The notes: generated from the letters alone by a model not told the origin. Shown: positions 30,376-42,230, counted from the stretch's first letter. The stretch: DNA of 64,000 nucleotides from Proteles cristata cristata (GCA_017311185.1 JAESUZ010005177.1:1-64000), one strand, 5' to 3'. Program-made: numbers and translations.

Positions 30376-31080
30376 TTGATTTCCATGACCTGGAAATCAC
30401 ACAGCCTCCCTACGGGCCACAGCTTGTTCAAGACAGGCATTGGTTCAAGTGAAAATGGACTCTGCCTTGTGCAAGGGGGCAGCCAGGTTCTGGAACTATG
30501 GCTGTGGTCGTGCTTGGAGAACATACCCTACACAGGCTGCCCTCTGGCCTCAACAACCCCCACCCCTCCCACAGGCCAAGTACCCTCCACCCTGCTTTTC
30601 GCTACAGTCCCCCTTGCCCAGCTCTTCTCCCATCACGACTTTGAGCTCAAGGTCTAGGATCCCATGCTCTCCATCACCTGCAGGTGAACAGTGAGGGTTC
30701 CTGAGCACAGCACCTCCATACAGCGCCCTGAGCGGTACCCGTAAACCAGAGACAGGCTACCTGGCCCTGCCACCCAGGTGCAACGGTGGGACAGGAGGAG
30801 GAGAGCCACCCTGGGAATCCCGATTGAAATCCCAGTGTGGAAATATGGCAGCCATAGGACCATAGTGATTCTGAGACCCCGCTGGGCACATGTCGTCAGT
30901 TCCTTGTGTGGGGCTCAGTCCTACTGCTCGGGAATGAGCCTGCGGCTCTGAGCTTGGGACTCTGGGCTCTGGGTTTGGCCCTCTGAGCCAGACTCCCTCT
31001 TCCATACAAAACACACCCCATGCTTACCATTGAGTCTTTTCCCCAGTATGTTTCCTGCCCATGGAAGTTTAGGGGTCCAA
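30376..31080. other. Unique DNA, nothing recognised
   Basis: No exon or repeat supported. Open frames of 70-95 codons occur on both strands. Confidence 0.4.
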
Positions 31081-31095
31081 AGGCTTCTTTTTATT

Positions 31096-31237
31096 TTTTG
31101 TTTTTTGTTTTTTATTTGAATGCTTGTTTATATATTTTTGAGAGTAGGGGAGATGGGGACGGCATGAGTGGGGGAGGGACAGAGAGAAGGAGAGAAACAG
31201 AGAATCCCAAGCAGGTTCTGTGCCGTTAGCACAGAAG
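31096..31237 (-). mobile_element. 5'-truncated CAN-SINE, reverse orientation
   Basis: T-rich tail, atatttttgagagtagggga and gagagaaacagagaatccc are the SINE body, ending near agcacagaagagg, so the tRNA-like head and B-box are missing. The flanks aggcttctttttatt (31081) and aggcttttattcc (31238) look like a decayed target duplication. Confidence 0.85.
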
Positions 31238-31238
31238 A

Positions 31239-31854
31239 GGCTTTTATTCCATGGCGAGGACCCACAAGGCAAAAGCTTAAGGGCTTTTGAGGCCCTCTCA
31301 TTTGGTGTACAGGGCCCTGGACACCACCTTAGAGCTTCCTGAGATCTGAACAAAGGCTCTTATGATTTCAACCTGAATTTGATCTCTGCCCCAAAGCCTT
31401 TTCTCAATCTGGGGAATATCAGAGACGTTGGCATAGAGAAATGGTTTGATATTCAAACCTAACAAGACTTAGCTCCTTTATATTTAGTGGGGTTTTGTTG
31501 TTGTTGTTTGTGTTTGTTTTGTTTTGTTTTTTGGGTTTTTTGTTCGTTTGTTTTGCTGGTCTCCGCTCTCCCACTGTATCCTGCAGCAGGAGGAAGCCCA
31601 TCAGCTCCACCAGCACTGCCTGGAGAGCTGGCTTCCAGGTCGGTGGTGGGACTGCTCCACAGACCAGCTCTCCCACTGATAACAAAGGTGAACGCTGGTC
31701 AAAAAATAAAACTACTTGAAGATTCTGAAGTAAACAAATGCAGGAAAGTTGTTGAAGGGAGTCAAAACTTGAGGTGCTCATGGCATGTAGGCGAGCACCT
31801 GTCATGGTGTTTCCTCCTGGGAAGGCTGCAGGCCATGGTGTGGCAGGGGGCGTG
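31239..31854. other. Unique DNA with a TTTG-rich tract
   Basis: A (GTTT)n-like stretch (gttgttgttgtttgtgtttg and following) lies at 31491-31556. No exon supported. Confidence 0.45.
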
Positions 31855-33209
31855 TGGCTAAGATGCCAGTAGGACCTTCACCATCTTCTTTAGCTGGAGG
31901 AACCAGAGAAAGGAACCTAGGAAGCCACGGCCGCCACCAGAGAGGACTGAGATGGAGAAGAATTCTGGGTGTGATGCCACAGAAGTCCCGGCCCCCCAGA
32001 ACCACACATGCAGAGGAGAGGCTCGGAACAGCAAAGCAAAGGCTTAAAGAATTGAACCGAGATCTCCACCACCATCCATGGATGGAAAGGCAGCACTTAC
32101 AATGTGAGTTTAACCATGTTTGCTGTAATTTCCAGCAAAATATAAAGCACCAACATTCTTCAGCGGAATATAATAAAACTCAGAGTCAACATAATATTCA
32201 CAATGTCGAGGATATAAAAATTACTCAACATTCAAAGACCCAGAAAGATGTGACCCATTAACATTCAACAGATGCCGATCCCCAAATGACCCAGACATTG
32301 GAATTATCAGATAAGGACTTTAAAAGAACTAGTATAATTATGCTGAGTGAGGTGAGAGAAAACACACCAAGAATGAATGAAAAAATTATAAATCTCAGCA
32401 GAGAAGAAAGAAATATAAAAATGAGCCAAAAGGAAATCTTAGAACTGGCATATGGAATTCTAAAAAACATTCAAATAGTCCAAAAAAGAGCAAAAAAGGG
32501 GAAATGGAAGGAAAAGAAATAGAGGGGACAAATAGAAAATCAATAATCACATGATAGGCCTAAATCCAGCTGTATCAATATTTGCACTAAATATTAATGG
32601 TGTAAATAGTTTAATTAAAAGGAAAGGGTTTTCTGACTGAAAAAACAAGCAGGAATCAAGCATATGCTCAATTATTTGCCCACAAGAGTAGCACTTTAAA
32701 TAAAGACACAGAATGAAAGTAAATGAATGGGAAAGGTATCCCATGTAAGTGATAAGCACAGGAAAGCTAGAGTGACCTTATGAACATCAGAGAAGATAAT
32801 GAGATAATAATGAAAAGGACAATTTATCAGGAAGTCACAAGTTTAAATGTGTATGGACTTAACATCAGAACCTCAAAATGCATGAACAAAGGTGAACAGA
32901 ATTGAAGGAGAAATAAACCACAATCATAGTAAAATTTTCAACTTTCTCTCGATAATTGATGGGACTAGACCAAAAACGATCAGTAAAAATCAGTAAATAT
33001 ATAAGAGGTTTGAAAAACAAGATTAATCATCCTGATCTAGACATTGATATTTCTTCCCAAGTACACATGGTACATTCACCAAGATAGACCATATGCTGGT
33101 TTGTGAGTATCAATACATTTAAAATATTGAAATCCTGAATGATAATAAGACATATCAAAATATGTGGGATGCAGTTAGAGTAGTGCCTAAGGGGAATGGA
33201 TACCTTAAA

Positions 33210-33379
33210 AAAAATTTATGTTTATTTTTGAAGGAGAAAGACAGAGCATGAGCGGGAGAGGGGTAGAGAGAGAGGGAGACACAGAATACAAAGCAGGCTC
33301 CAGGCTCAAACTCACAAACAGCGAGATTATGACCCAAGCCAAAGTCAGACGCCCAACCGACTGAGCCACCCTGAGCTCT
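33210..33379 (-). mobile_element. CAN-SINE inside the L1, reverse orientation
   Basis: Tail at the left (aaaaaaaatttatgtttatt), body gagagagggagacacagaat, head ending gactgagccaccctgagctct. The L1 sequence ggaatggatacctt is repeated on both sides (33194 and 33381) as the target duplication. The B-box region is partly lost. Confidence 0.92.
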
Positions 33380-33674
33380 GGGAATGGATACCTTTAAATG
33401 CTGACATTCGAAAAGAGAAAAGTCCAGACTCAATCTGGACCTAAGCTCCTCTAAATACAGCTTAGAGAAGGAAGAGCAACATAAACCCAAGGTAAGCAAA
33501 AGGAAGGAAGTAATAAAGATAAAAGCAGAAGCCAAAGTGATGCAAAACAGAGATAATAGAGGAGACTGACAAAGCTGAAAACTGGTTCTTGGAAAGATCA
33601 ATAGCATTAAGTCCAGAAGAAAAGAGAGAGGACACAAATCACAATGTCAAGAATGAAAAGAGAAACTATCACTG

Positions 33675-33788
33675 GGGCTCAGTCGGTGGAGCATCCAACT
33701 TTGTCTCAGGTCATGATCTCACCTTTTGTGAGTTCGAGCCCCGTGTCGGGCTCTGTGCTGACAGCTCAGAGCCTGAAGCCTGCTTTGG

Positions 33789-33826
<38 letters not shown>

Positions 33827-33874
33827 GCCTCTCCTGCTCACTCTCTGTCTCTCTCACAAAAATAAACATTAAAT
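33675..33874 (+). mobile_element. CAN-SINE inside the L1, forward orientation
   Basis: The head starts inside the A-box (gggctcagtcggtggagcat), followed by gagttcgagccccgtgtcgg, a pure (TC)n tract, and the aaaaataaacatt tail. The L1 flanks aaactatcactg (33663) and aaactctcactg (33875) form the target duplication. Confidence 0.93.
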
Positions 33875-34149
33875 AAACTCTCACTGCAGATTCTGTGGAT
33901 GTTAAAAGGATAATACAAACTTCACGTTAAAAAAACTGTGACAACACCTTGGCCCCAGGTAAGCGTGAAACCACAGGCAGAGCAGGGCGTCACCAGGACA
34001 GCAGCAGAGGAGCATGTGGAGGGACCCTGGGCTACACTGACCCTGACATCTGCCTGACCCCGGGCTGCCAGGTTCGGCGGCCACCACATTTCCCGGCTGT
34101 TTACGCTATTTTGAGGTCGCCTTTGTGTTAGCTGGAGCCGCACGGATTC

Positions 34150-34270
34150 TTGGTGCTGTGCCGTATTCTCCCATTTGGCAGCTGAAGACGTGGCGGCTCC
34201 AGGAGGTGAAGAGAAAGCTCATCAAACTCTCAAGGGCACAGAGAGCTTGCTATGATGCAGAAGCGAATTC
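34150..34270 (-). mobile_element. Probable MIR, reverse orientation
   Basis: gtattctcccatttggcagc (34163), then gcggctccaggaggtgaaga and gggcacagagagcttgctat follow the reversed MIR core in a decayed form. Confidence 0.5.
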
Positions 34271-34380
34271 CGGAGGTCAGGGGCAGAGCCTGGGATCCTA
34301 CGTTTCTAACAAGCCCCCCGCCCGTGATGCAGATGCCGTTCGCCAGAGGACTCCACGCCGGGCACCGAGAGGTCCTGGAT
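34270..34380 (+). mobile_element. MER5A-like hAT fragment
   Basis: ggtcaggggcagagcctggg (34275), cctacgtttctaacaagccc (34298) and gtgatgcagatgccgttcgc (34324) match the right half of MER5A (gcatttctaacaagttccc, then gtgatgctgatgc). Confidence 0.65.
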
Positions 34381-35800
34381 TTGCCACACAGCTGTGAGTG
34401 ACAGGTTTGAAACAAAGGTCCGCCTGAGTTCAAAGCCCATTTTCCCTCCGCCGCTCCCTTGGAAAGGCCTGAAATAAGCTGTCCGTCTGTGTTCACATGT
34501 AGCCTTGGCCCTCTGCTGTTCTCGGGCCGCTGGGAAGGGCCGGGGGGCCCGGGACACCTGCCTCCTGGTGTTGGAGAAAACTTGCTGTCACCGTGCCGCC
34601 CCCCACCCCCCGCAGGAGACCGCTCACCCTCGAAATGCCTGACCCCTCGTCTTGCTCTGTGCTCAGTCCAGCCTGGTGGGTGCATCGGGCTCTGCTTTTC
34701 CGCAGGTCGGCTGAGTCGGGACAGCGTTTCCCGAAATTCCTTTCTCCTACAAATCGTCCGGGCGCTTCGTGAAAATGCATACCTCCCCGTGCGGCAGGCG
34801 TGGGGCCAGGGAACCCGTCCTCAGCAGCAGTTTGGGGAGCTCCAACTTTGGAGGTAAGGGGGGGCCATGTCTATTTCGGCCTCAGGCAGAACACGCCCAG
34901 GTGGTGGGTGGTACTATGATTCCCATATGACAGAGTAAGAAACTGAGGCAGGCACAAGCGGTTCTGTAACCCCAGCCAGATGCTGGGCCTGGTGAGGTGG
35001 TGCATTTGGGACGTGGGTCTCCGGCCCTGGAGCCTGGACTGACCTGCCTTCCTTGCAAGCCCCTCAGAGAAACAAACAAGGGGGACCCGGCATCCCCGGG
35101 CCCCTGGCGTGCCATCGAGGCAGGTCCTGTGTTCGTAGCGCAGGGCCCTGCCTCAGTGGTGGAGAGCCGGCGTGGACTTTGCTTTTCCCGGAACACCGCT
35201 CTGCCAGGAGACGAGGCCGGCGGGTCTGGCGGATGGACGTCTGGACCCAGCTCTCCTTCTACTCCAGGAACATCCGGGGACCCGTGTGCCTGTGTCTGGC
35301 TGTGCCGTCGGCTCAGGGCAGCTTCCTCCTCGGGGAGAGGGCCGGGGTAGGGTCGGTCTGTCCCCTCTCATGCTGGGGCCCCTGGAGCCCCGGGGACAAG
35401 GGTCCCCTCTCCAATGCTCACCCCTCGTCCCTCCCTGGGGAGCGTCCTTCTGACCGGCGAGAGGTCGCCTCGGCCTCGGGACACCCAACTCCGCCACCAA
35501 CCCTGACGACCCGTGAGCTGATATTCGATGGCACGCGTCTGCTCCAGGCCCATGGGCTGTGCTTGAGGGGGAGACATTGTCCGACCCACCCTGCTCGGAA
35601 CGTGCCCTGTGCGTAGGGCTCGCTCTTCCTGAATCAGCCACTTTCCAAACTGCACATAAGACATTGTCTCCACACAGGGCTGCTGGACATGGTGTTCCTG
35701 GCCAGCAGCTGGGACACGGCCTGGGAGTTGGCTGGAAATGCAGGCTCTGGGCCCCGCTCCCGCCCACTGCATCAGAGCCTGCAGGCTAAAGGACCCCCAG
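34381..35800. other. GC-rich unique DNA
   Basis: A decayed reversed MIR is possible at 34905-34985 (agtaagaaactgaggcagg). Otherwise no repeat or exon was recognised; frames of up to 204 codons overlap on both strands. Confidence 0.4.
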
Positions 35801-35801
35801 T

Positions 35802-36029
35802 GGGCGCGTCTCGGGGGGCTCAGTCGTTAAGCGTCCGACTCCTGGTTTCAGCTCAGGTCACAATCTCATGGTTCGTGAGCTCGAGCCCCTTGTCCATCTC
35901 TGTGCGGACAGCACAGAGCCTGCTTGGGATTCTTTCTCTCCCTCTCTCTCTCTGTGCCTCCCCTGCTCGTGCTCTCTCTTTCTCTCTCTCAACACAAAAA
36001 ATGAACGTTAAAAAAGTAAAATAAAATAA
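35802..36029 (+). mobile_element. CAN-SINE, diverged copy
   Basis: The head gggcgcgtctcggggggctc has lost a few bases of the A-box region. The body includes ggtttcagctcaggtcacaa, gtgagctcgagcccc and gcacagagcctgcttggg, then the TC tract and an aaaaaatgaacgttaaa tail. No clear target duplication. Confidence 0.92.
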
Positions 36030-36189
36030 GCATCCCCGGTGGTTGAAGTGGGAGTCACGCTGGGCAGACCCGGAGGCCCCATGATGCACCAGGAGTTACG
36101 GGGTCCTTCCCTCGCAGGGCTGCAGCCTTACGAATGTCAGAGGTTCACTGTCGCCACGTTAGGCCCCACTCAAGAAGGACCGAAGATCC

Positions 36190-36418
36190 GGGGCGCCTGG
36201 GTGGCTTAGTCAGTTAAGGGTCCGACTTTCACTTGGGTCATGATCTCGCGGTTCGTGGGTTCGAGCCCCACGTCGGGCTCTGTGCTGACTGCCAGCTCTG
36301 AGCTTGGAGCCTGTTTCAGTCTGTGACTCCCTCTCTCTCTCTGACCCTCCCCTGCTCACGCTCTCTCTCTCTCTCTCCCCCCTAGAAATAAATAAAACAT
36401 TAAAAAATTTAAAAAAAA
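36190..36418 (+). mobile_element. CAN-SINE, gactttcgcttagg subfamily
   Basis: Full-length, with tttcagtctgtgactccc and the gactgccagctc insertion; the diagnostic segment reads gactttcacttggg here. The 18 bp target-site duplication aagaaggaccgaagatcc at 36172-36189 recurs at 36419-36436 with one mismatch. Confidence 0.96.
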
Positions 36419-36436
36419 AAGAAGGACCAAAGATCC

Positions 36437-37489
36437 CGTGGCCCAAGAGTGCTGGGTTTCCTTGGCTCTATCAGCGAAACCCTGCTCAGAAAGTCAGCAG
36501 CGTACAGATGGCAGAGACGGTTAGCTCAGTGGATAGGACTCGGGAAACACGGCCTGCGTGTCGATAACGTTACAAAGGAAAGCGCACTGAGCAGCCCAGG
36601 GCTGCTTTGTCCGGGCTGCAGAGAGCAGTGCCCCAAGTGAGACCGAGTGCGTGTGCGCGTGTGCACGCCCGTGTGCCTGTGGGTGGCTTCTGGACGCTCC
36701 TGGGGACACTGGGAAGGAGGGCTGAGATATCCCCGTCCGTCGGATTCAGAGTCCCCAGGTAAGGGACGTTCATGCAGCCAGCAGGGAACAGATCCAGATG
36801 ACCCCCAGAGCAGAGGAAACTTAGAACCGACAAACCAGGCACTTGGGAGCAGATGCGGCCTGGGAGGAACCTTCCAGAAGGGTTCCTGCTGGCCCTGCCG
36901 GCATTGCTGGGGCTGCCATCGACGGGGGCCAGTTAAAGGTGGACTCCGGAGTCGCTCCAGGTCGCATGCTGTCTGCGGCCGAGGACCACGCCCGGGAAAG
37001 GACAGAAGGAGGTTCAAACCTGCCCCATCGGAGGCCCCGGGGAACATTTGCGGGAGGCTCGCCACGCCCTCTGGAAGGAAACAAAACCGAGGACGCCGAG
37101 CAGAAGCCTGATTCTGCTGACGGTTGGGGCCCAAGTCTCCATCACAGCAACCTCGCAGGCTCTGGGAGGCCAGCAGGTGCAGCGGCGGCTCCGGCCTCGT
37201 GAAGGCCGCAGGCCAGGGCCCCGGGAGTTAGCTCGGCCCGCCTGGGGCCAGCCTTGGGGATCGCTGTTGGCAATGCGACCGCTCGGGGACTTCTTAAAGG
37301 GCGTGTCTCATTGAGGAGATGAGGAAGGAAGGTCCTCTGTACCCAGCAGCCCACAGACACCGTCTGCACAAAGCGTGTGAAGCTCGGATGGTGCGGGGTC
37401 GTGACTGGCCTCCGCCACATCCATCACGGCCTCCGAGTATCTGCACACGCTCGGTGCCTAACGGCTCCATCAGAGTCTCATGGGGTGGG
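36437..37489. other. Unique DNA, nothing recognised
   Basis: No repeat or exon supported. A tRNA A-box-like ttagctcagtgg at 36521-36532 has no matching B-box downstream and is not called. Confidence 0.4.
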
Positions 37490-37600
37490 TGTTCATATCC
37501 CCTCTGAGAAATTCGTGTTCTGGGAGGTTCAGAGAGGAAAACTGGCCCAAAGTCACAGAGCGGGGCAGGTGTGGACCCAATTCCCTCCCATCCGCCTGCT
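37490..37600 (-). mobile_element. MIR SINE, reverse orientation
   Basis: ctgggaggttcagagaggaa (37521), then actggcccaaagtcacagag and gcaggtgtggacccaattcc match the reversed MIR core. Confidence 0.65.
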
Positions 37601-37794
37601 TCCTGCATCGGGGCTGGTGACACTTGGGGCCTCAATTCTCGCCGGTGTTGTTCTGCAAGGGGCAGTTTCGGCCGATGGCCGGGCCTGGGGAGCCCCAGGA
37701 AGCCCGGGGTGCAGGAGGCCGCCCCAGACCCACCGTCCCCGCTGGGGATCTGCAACTCAGCCCTCCAGGGGGCGGTGTCACTGTGGGCAGCTGT

Positions 37795-38095
37795 GTGAAA
37801 AGATAGTCACCTCCAAATCCCTGAGGCTATCAGCACGACCTTATTGGAAGGAACAGCCTTTGCGGATGTGATGGGTTAAGGGCTTTGCGAGTTAAGGGCC
37901 CCCTGGGTTATCTGCTGGGCCCTAAATGCATCACATGTGTCCTCTTAAGAGACAGGCGGAGGGGGATGTGAGATGTGACACAGACAGAGGAGAGGCCGTG
38001 TGACCCTGGAGCCCCCAGACACTTTGATCTCGGCCCCGGACAATGGACATCGAGCCTCCAGACTGAGAAAGCACCCCAGGTTGTGGCGATGCGCT
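37795..38095 (+). mobile_element. MLT1-type MaLR LTR
   Basis: Ordered landmarks: agtcacctccaaatccctga (37806), cgaccttattggaaggaaca (37836), gggccctaaatgcatcacat (37918), gtgtcctcttaagagacagg (37937), gagatgtgacacagacagag (37971), gacactttgatctcggcccc (38018) and cgagcctccagactgagaaa (38051). Forward orientation, solo. Confidence 0.7.
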
Positions 38096-38099
38096 GCGG

Positions 38100-39385
38100 C
38101 TGACCTGGGCCCCCTGAGCGCACCCTCGCTCCATCTAGGTGTCCCGGGGACACCTCCAAGTCGTCCCAGCCTTTGCAAAGGCGCTGAGAGCGTGTGCATG
38201 CTGCAGACCACAAGACAGAACATTCCAGGGAGCCACAGCCTTGGGCTCCTTCCCCAAACGAGGGAAGAATTAACCTATTGGAACAGAACTGGTCTTTTCT
38301 CTCTGGAATGTTCTTCAAGTGCCAGGCTCATTCCTGGCGCTTGGAGCTCGGTCCTCCCCCTGGGAGAGGGTTAGACCTCCCTCCCAGGGCCCCACTCTTG
38401 TCTCCCTCGGGCAGGTGGCCTTGCAGGCTACAGCCCAGCTCTGGCCATCGCTGCCTCGGGCCTTCCCTGCGGAATTCCCCCACCCCCCGTTAGGGAGCCG
38501 CTGGGGAGAAGGCCCCTCTGCCCTCGAGTCCTTTATGATTTCGGGGTGGCCTGACCCTGGGGGATCCGCAACGTTGTGCTGTGGCTTCTCACCGATGGCC
38601 GTGCTCCGGAGGGGTCACTGGAAAATCATACCATCGCAACTTGAAGACGTGGTCCATTTACTACCAGGCAGGCAGTTTGGGGCCGACCAGGCAGGTGCCG
38701 CCAGGGCCCCGGCTCCTTCTGCCTTCCCCCCTCCCACCACCACCACCGCCCTGGGCACGCGGCTTTGACCTCAGGGCTGCAACAGGGCTGCGGTGCCTCC
38801 CAGCTGCGATTCCAGCTTTCCCTGCGGGAAGGAGAAGGTGGAATGGGTGGGCAGTGGTGCTGGGGGGGAGGGGGGGACGGCGGAACTTCCCAGGACCCTC
38901 AGGCATTTCATTGTTGGCTCCAACCGCCGGAGAAGCTGGGAAGCGGAACATTTCCACGGGTAGCCGAGCCCGTCCTGAACCAAAGCTGCGTTCTGTCGGC
39001 AGAGGGAGAGACATCGGGTGGGTGGGCAGTCAGTAGAGGTTCCCTTTCCCACTACCTCCTCCCCCTCCCCAAGCCCCTCAGCCGCCTCAGGGCCCATCTG
39101 CCTCCCCTCTCGGGATGGGGGGGCGGGGATGGAGGGCTCTGCCTAGGGCCAGGCCAGGAGGCCATCCAGGAGGTGGAGGCAGAGCACAGCCCTGTGGACT
39201 TCCTCCTGGGGCCCCTGCCTTTCAAGACGGGCTGGCCTCCCTGTCTGCTGGAGACATGGGCTGTCTACACTGCCGGCCCAGCTGTACAGCCCCAGGGCTC
39301 TAGAATTACTCTATGTAGTTTCCTCCTCTCAGAAAAAAAGGGACAGAAAGTACCTTACAGAACTATACAGTCCAAACCACCTTGA
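38100..39385. other. Unique DNA, nothing recognised
   Basis: No repeat or exon supported. The frame at 38765-39385 (206 codons) lacks a domain. Confidence 0.4.
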
Positions 39386-39390
39386 TGCCT

Positions 39391-39470
39391 GGCCTCCCTC
39401 CCTCCATCACTCATCCCTCCCTCCCTCCCCCTCCCTCCCCCTTCCCCCCTTCCCTCCTTCCTTCCTTCCT
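39391..39470. repeat. Pyrimidine-rich (TCCC)n/(TTCC)n tract
   Basis: About 80 bp of almost pure C and T with tccc units passing into ttcc units. Polypurine-polypyrimidine, capable of triplex formation. Confidence 0.92.
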
Positions 39471-39479
39471 CCGGTTCAT

Positions 39480-39955
39480 GCTCTCCTCTGCTTGTCCACC
39501 CATCTCTCAATCTATCTGTCCATCTGCCCCTTCCTTCCATCTTCCCCATTTGCCACCTGCCAGGCTGTGAGGGCGGGGACTCTGGGCTGCACTCAGCCAG
39601 GCCCCGGGTCAGTTCTGCCCACAGAGACGCAGGCCCAGCCTCCCTCCGCCCCCCGAGTACACAGGGCTTCTGCCTGGACAACTGTCCTTGGAGAGAGGCC
39701 CCGAGTGCCCCCGGCTGGCCTCACGGGCCCCGCCTGGAGCGGGCAGCCAGTTTCTGCAAGAGGCGAGGCAGCCGGGGCCCCGCTGGGCCTGCTCAGCCGT
39801 CTTTAGAAGGGCTGACGGGGCCTTCCAGGGACAGTTTCCCCCCGAATAACCAGTGACACCAGTTCCGTTTCCAACCTCTACCTCATTTCCTGACGAGCTG
39901 TCCAGCCCCAAACAAAACTGGTGTGTTATCGGGTTCATCTCTGGCCCCGAGGGGC
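39480..39955. other. Unique GC-rich DNA
   Basis: Nothing recognised; it leads into a CpG-rich block. Confidence 0.4.
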
Positions 39956-39959
39956 CTGT

Positions 39960-40320
39960 CCGCTCCAGGCAGCGGCAGGTCCGCCGGGAAATCACCTACC
40001 GGGGCGAGCACTCACCTTCCAAGGCCAGCGCAGGAAGCCCCCGCCGGCCGCGAGGCCTGGGGACGCTCGGGGTCGCCCGCCCAGGGCACCGACGCGCCTG
40101 CAGTGAACACCTCCCGCGTCGCGCTCTGGTCTCAGGCTCGGGGGGCCCCGGGACCCCGGCCTCGCAGGGTGGACGGGGCAGCCTGGATCAGGGGGTCAGG
40201 AGGACCCGCCGCAGAACCCGGCAGGTGCCCCGTGCCCCCGCCACCGCCCCAGGGCAGGCGCGGGAGGAGAAACTGAGGCAGCCCCCACGAAGGTGGGCTC
40301 CGCGGCCGGTCGGCAGCGCA
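39960..40320. promoter_or_regulatory. CpG-rich block
   Basis: Dense CpGs (for example gacgctcggggtcgcccgcc at 40062 and ctcccgcgtcgcgctctggt at 40111) with no recognisable repeat. The long forward frames here are Pro/Arg-rich and domainless. It borders an AT-richer stretch with GATA-like sites. CpG density was judged by eye. Confidence 0.35.
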
Positions 40321-40369
40321 TTGAACGGGCCTGCGTCCTCACCTGCCCATCCGCCCGCAGCCTGCATCT

Positions 40370-40610
40370 CGGAGCAGAAAAAAATAAATAAACGAGACAA
40401 AAAAAAGGATCCTATCAGATGCCAAAAAAGCAGATAACACGGGAGGAAGTTTGTTTTGATGAGGAAATCCCTAAATGCTGCCGGAGCTCATGCTTGGAAT
40501 TGCTCATCAGCGCTGGGGGGCTTTGAAGGAAGGGCTCTCTCCCAGCGGGGCCCCTCCCCCACCACGTCTGCCCTGCACTTATGATCACTTATCTGCAGGA
40601 AACGGCCCGA
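40370..40610. promoter_or_regulatory. Candidate regulatory stretch with GATA-like sites
   Basis: Non-repetitive, AT-richer sequence beside a CpG block, with cctatcagatgcc (40412), agcagataacac (40429) and cttatctgcagg (40588), all GATA-type cores. No repeat family fits. Inference only. Confidence 0.3.
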
Positions 40611-42075
40611 GCTCCTGAATCCGCAGGGCGCTGCCGAGAGCAGGCTGTGACTCACGCCCGGGCAGCCGGACAGCCCTCGCAGCGGGGACAGCCTTCCCGG
40701 GGCAGCGGCCCAGGCTCCGCTGCTGCGCTGGGTGGCCACAGGTTTCCAGAATGGTGGGAGGAGAAAGTTCTGGAAAGTTTGCCGGGGTCATGGCAACAGG
40801 AGCTGTCCCGGGAGGGCCCACCTGCTGCTCTCAACACGCCCAATCCTGCCCTGACTCAGGACCTAAAAATGTGCGTCGTGGACCCAGTGGAGGGATGGGA
40901 GCCATGAGGAGGGGGCCGAGGTGGCACCCCGGGGTCCCGTGACACTTGGCTGTGGCCCGACTCCCGAGCGTGTGGCCAGCTGGACGTCCAGATGGCCCGT
41001 CCGCCTTGGAAATGTCCATTTTCCTGCAGGGCCCGTGGCCGAGCCCTGGACACAGGAAGAAAGGCCTATTTTTGGAGGCAAGCCTTCGAAGCTGGGGCTC
41101 AGATGACCTCACCCCACCCTGCCCTCTGACTCGGGCAGGAGAAACCGTCGGAAACGCCTGGCTCAGAGGCAGCCAGAATTTTGCCTCTTGTGGCAGGCGG
41201 GGCCCCGCGCGCAGCGACCGCAAGATTACTGTGGCCCTAACGGTGGGGTCCGGGGTGCCGGGGGCTCAGTGCCAGACTGACGGGCATCGCACGACAGCCC
41301 CACTCTTCCCGAAGGCCTCAAGCCCAGTGTGGGCTGGGGACAGTCCAGCTCTCCATGTCGAGAGCGACGCACAGGGCTCAGGCGCGGTGGCCCAGGCTGT
41401 TCAGAGCCCAACGTAAGGAAACAGGCAGACAGGCCTCGGAATGGGCTCCGGCCGGGGCCCAGTCCTCCTAGGCCGCCCTTGGGCCACCTGCCTGCCACCC
41501 TGGGGCTCTGCACTCAGGGCCCCCGCTGGGCCGTCTATACGGCTGCACTTTGGATGCATTCATTCTGAAAAAGACTCAGCTTCTGCCTCCTGCGCCTCCA
41601 CCCCTCACCCCCACCCCCAAGTCGGGAGTCAAAGAGACAGGCTCCGTCGGGGGAGAAAACCGCGAGGAAGATGAGGAAAGACTTCACTTCCCTACGTCCC
41701 GGGTTCTATGTTTAGAATTTCCACTTCCCACTGGCGAAGACTTTCCTCTTGATGACAGAGTGTATCTGGCAGGAAGGCCCATCCGAGGTACTGGCGTTTG
41801 TGATTTTCCTCACACCCTCTCTCCCAAATCCCAATTTCCCTCTTTAAAAAGATAAAAATCTCTTCAAACCCCACAAGGTTTCCCATGATCCCGTGTATGG
41901 GGGAGGGGTCGGAAGCTGCCTGGCAGCGCCCACAGGACACAGGCGACCCCAAGGGCTTTGCAAGTCCACAGAACCAGAGGATTCTTCTTTGGAGGCAAAG
42001 GGAGGGGTCCCTTCCAGCAGCACCGGAGGGGTCTGTCCCCCAGGTGTGGCCGCCTCACTTCAGTGACACAAGTTC
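40611..42075. other. GC-rich unique DNA
   Basis: No repeat or exon supported. Frames up to 156 codons overlap on both strands. Confidence 0.4.
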
Positions 42076-42079
42076 CCCC

Positions 42080-42230
42080 ATTTGCAAACACATATTGAGT
42101 ACCTACTGTGTGCCAGGCACGTGTCCAAATGTGAGGGAGGGGGAGGTGATGTCAGGAACCAAGGAGACCACGATTCCGGCTCCAGGGGACTTCGTTTGTA
42201 AAAGCAGAGACACAAGACAAAACTCCGGAG
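42080..42230 (+). mobile_element. Old interspersed repeat of the gagcacctactatgtg type
   Basis: acacatattgagtacctact (42088), gtgtgccaggcacgtgtcca (42108), a gattccggctccaggggac segment and agcagagacacaagac follow the order of this old mammalian repeat. Confidence 0.55.

Larger units (their letters stand above)
31855..33935 (+). mobile_element. Fragmented old LINE-1 (L1M-type) with two nested SINEs
   Basis: The block follows L1 order with internal losses. An ORF1-region segment reads aatgacccagacattggaat and cagataaggactttaaaaga (32285-32325). The ORF2 endonuclease region shows ccaagatagaccatatgctg (33079). An RT-side segment reads tatgtgggatgcagttagag (33161), gagaaggaagagcaacataa (33465) and aactggttcttggaaagatc (33580), and it resumes after the second SINE with attctgtggatgttaaaagg (33891). 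Many stops, deletions and the SINE insertions mean it cannot code. Confidence 0.8.

Noticed and set aside
36521..36532. tRNA A-box-like ttagctcagtgg
   Set aside because: No B-box (ggttcgaatcc type) within tRNA distance and no cloverleaf could be drawn.
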